From NCBI GenBank assembly GCA_002426275.1, contig DIPB01000176.1, positions 8,060-21,481 of the forward strand: a stretch of 13,422 nucleotides of DNA, read 5' to 3'. Below the pieces are notes generated by a model, which was not told where the DNA came from, did no database searches, and worked only from the letters and a program-made list of their open reading frames with translations. The stretch comes from Firmicutes bacterium UBA5499. GTDB taxonomy: Bacteria > Bacillota > DTU084. The position numbers and the translations under genes were made by a program. This document shows, one piece after another, positions 12,070 through 13,422 of the stretch (positions are counted from its first letter, which is position 1; each line of letters opens with the position of its first letter).

Positions 12070-12120
12070 CTGGCTTCCTCAGAAGGAAAGTGATATAATG
12101 AGGGCAAGGAGGGAAGCCAG
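12070..12120 (+). repeat. 9-bp inverted repeat enclosing the ruvC promoter and start region
   Basis: CTGGCTTCC (12070-12078) is the exact complement of GGAAGCCAG (12112-12120). The right arm covers the end of the ruvC ribosome binding site (GGAGGG, 12108-12113), the spacer and the first base of the GTG start. The left arm lies upstream of the predicted transcription start. Confidence 0.6.
12091..12099 (+). promoter_or_regulatory. Extended -10 promoter element for ruvC
   Basis: TGATATAAT is a perfect extended -10 (TGN-TATAAT, core 12094-12099). The -35 region (TGGCTT, 12071-12076, 17-base spacer) is weak, as is usual for extended -10 promoters. Transcription would begin near 12106, at or just before the ruvC ribosome binding site. 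Confidence 0.6.
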
Positions 12121-12620
12121 TGCGGATTTTGGGAATTGATCCCGGAACAGCCAGAATGGGATATGGAATAGTGGATGAAGAAGGGTCTCACCTTAAACCA
12201 ATAGCTTACGGTCTTGTTAGTACACAGACAGAGCAGCCGCTATCGCAACAACTTGTTCGGATTTATAGCCAGCTTAATGCGCTCATGGACGAATATCAAC
12301 CTGAAGCTATGGCAATAGAGGAGCTTTTTTTCAATAAAAATGTGACCACCGCCATCGCAGTAGGCCAAGCCCGCGGGATTGCGCTCTTGGTTGCCGCCCA
12401 AAGAGAGCTTGAAATTTTCGAATTTAATCCTATGCAAGTTAAGCTAACCCTTACAGGACAGGGCAGAGCTCAAAAAGAACAGGTTTCTTTTATGACATGC
12501 CGTCTTCTGGGATTGCATGAACTGCCGGAACCAGATGATGTGACAGATGCTTTAGCTATTGCAATTTCTGGTCTTCATCAGCGTACCGCAGCTAAGTGGA
12601 TGGGAGCGGCTAACAGATGA
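12120..12620 (+). CDS. ruvC: Holliday junction endodeoxyribonuclease RuvC
   Basis: RuvC cuts four-way DNA junctions symmetrically during recombination repair, working with RuvAB. The 166-residue length is normal. The four catalytic acids are all visible at the expected spacing: D7 in ILGIDPGT, E67 in AIEELFF, and D140 and D143 in EPDDVTDALAIA. The GTG start has AAGGAGGG (12106-12113) at a 6-base spacer. A promoter lies just upstream, and read-through from the bofC-like gene is also possible. The stop overlaps the ruvA start (ATGA at 12617-12620), so ruvC and ruvA translation is probably coupled. Confidence 0.97.
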   Translation: MRILGIDPGTARMGYGIVDEEGSHLKPIAYGLVSTQTEQPLSQQLVRIYSQLNALMDEYQPEAMAIEELFFNKNVTTAIAVGQARGIALLVAAQRELEIFEFNPMQVKLTLTGQGRAQKEQVSFMTCRLLGLHELPEPDDVTDALAIAISGLHQRTAAKWMGAANR

Positions 12621-13207
12621 TCAGTTTTTTAGAAGGAATATTGGTGGCCTTTGACGCTGAAAATTTGATTCTTGAAGTCGGAGGAATTGGCTGGCAACTT
12701 CAAGCGTCCAGACACACGATTGAAAAATTGCCGCGGGTCGGAGAGAAAGTAAAGATCCACACTTTTCTGCTGGTTCGGGAAGACGCGCTGGTGCTTTATG
12801 GTTTTCATAGTCCCGATGAGCGCGCCCTCTTTTTAGAGTTGAGATCTGTCTCTGGAATCGGGCCGAAGGTTGCGCTTAATATTTTGTCGGCCGTACCGGA
12901 ACAGACCCTCAGAGGAGCTATTGCCAATGGAGATTTGGCGCTGCTCACTAAAATTCCCGGCGTGGGGAAAAAAACAGCTCAAAGGATTGCGCTGGAACTG
13001 CACGGCAAACTAGTGCAAAATAACACGGAAATAGGATCGCCTCCCAGCGGGACTCGCGCCGCTGATGTTTTAGAGGCTTTATTGAATTTAGGCTATAGTC
13101 GACCCGAGGCATTTGCAGCAGTAGAACAGGCGGCTGCGTGCGGGGAAACTGATACTTCGGCGATGGTGAAAAAGGCCTTGCAAGTTTTATCAGGAGGCAG
13201 GAGGTAA
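12617..13207 (+). CDS. ruvA: Holliday junction DNA-binding protein RuvA
   Basis: RuvA binds Holliday junctions as a tetramer and loads the RuvB motor for branch migration. The 196-residue protein shows the three expected parts: an OB-fold domain (about 1-63, [20 protein letters not shown]), two helix-hairpin-helix motifs ([13 protein letters not shown] at 78-90 and [14 protein letters not shown] at 113-126), and a C-terminal RuvB-contacting domain (about 148-193) after a flexible linker. It overlaps ruvC by four bases and is followed two bases later by ruvB, giving a tight ruvCAB operon. Confidence 0.97.
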   Translation: MISFLEGILVAFDAENLILEVGGIGWQLQASRHTIEKLPRVGEKVKIHTFLLVREDALVLYGFHSPDERALFLELRSVSGIGPKVALNILSAVPEQTLRGAIANGDLALLTKIPGVGKKTAQRIALELHGKLVQNNTEIGSPPSGTRAADVLEALLNLGYSRPEAFAAVEQAAACGETDTSAMVKKALQVLSGGRR

Positions 13208-13209
13208 AA

Positions 13210-13422
13210 GTGGAAAGACTGGTAAAACCTGAACTAGCCACAGATGATTGGGAATTGGAAACTAGTCTTCGACCGCGAACGCTAGAGGAATACATCGGGC
13301 AAGAAAGAGTGCGCGAAAATTTGCACATTTTCATCAAAGCAGCTGAAAATCGTGGTGATGCCTTAGATCACGTTTTGCTTTATGGCCCACCTGGCTTGGG
13401 GAAAACTACATTGGCCAATATC
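13210..13422 (+). CDS. ruvB: Holliday junction branch migration ATPase RuvB (5' part only)
   Basis: The gene runs off the end of the window after 71 codons. The visible part contains [15 protein letters not shown], the usual start of the RuvB AAA+ domain, then [19 protein letters not shown] with Walker [10 protein letters not shown] at residues 59-67. The GTG start at 13210 is two bases after the ruvA stop, and the AGGAGG site (13199-13204) lies inside the end of ruvA. RuvB is the hexameric motor that pumps DNA through the RuvA-bound junction. No sign of damage is seen in the available portion. Confidence 0.95.
   Translation, partial: MERLVKPELATDDWELETSLRPRTLEEYIGQERVRENLHIFIKAAENRGDALDHVLLYGPPGLGKTTLANI

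Overview
The window looks like chromosomal DNA from a spore-forming member of the Bacillota (clostridial or Negativicutes-like). The reasons are strong AGGAGG-type ribosome binding sites, frequent GTG and TTG starts, a BofC-like sporulation protein, and the order yebC - bofC-like - ruvC - ruvA - ruvB. No species can be named from the sequence alone.

Region 1 (about 1-8872, + strand) is a compact tad/Flp (type IVb) pilus locus. It starts with a structured leader, a small Flp pilin and an A24 prepilin peptidase. After a gap of about 340 bases without a gene come three TadE/TadG-like pseudopilins, an unrecognised lipoprotein-like protein, CpaB/RcpC, a short CpaC/RcpA secretin, a single 669-residue protein that joins a MinD-like TadZ/CpaE ATPase to the TadA/CpaF secretion ATPase, and the two inner-membrane platform proteins TadB and TadC. 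The peptidase would process the pilin and pseudopilins, the ATPase would power assembly on the TadB/TadC platform, and the secretin with CpaB would carry the fibre outward. A secretin suggests an outer membrane, which favours a diderm (Negativicutes-like) Bacillota, but this is inference.

Region 2 (8844-9245, - strand) is a stand-alone receiver-domain protein facing the tad operon tail to tail. It has a near-consensus promoter but lacks the usual acidic pair. TadZ proteins commonly carry an atypical receiver domain, the fused TadZ here has none, and an orphan one lies next door.

Region 3 (9246-10686) holds an Rpn-family PD-(D/E)XK nuclease gene with an in-frame 12-bp tandem repeat. Its upstream region has a 19-bp palindrome and a 13-bp inverted repeat.

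Region 4 (10602-13422) is housekeeping: yebC with a clear promoter and terminator, a bofC-like gene, then the Holliday-junction genes ruvC, ruvA and the 5' part of ruvB. A 9-bp inverted repeat around the ruvC promoter could hide the ruvC start in read-through mRNA only.

The most unusual points are the TadZ-TadA fusion, the neighbouring degenerate receiver, a four-codon mini-ORF in front of the fusion gene, a terminator-like hairpin inside the secretin gene, and the repeats upstream of the Rpn gene.
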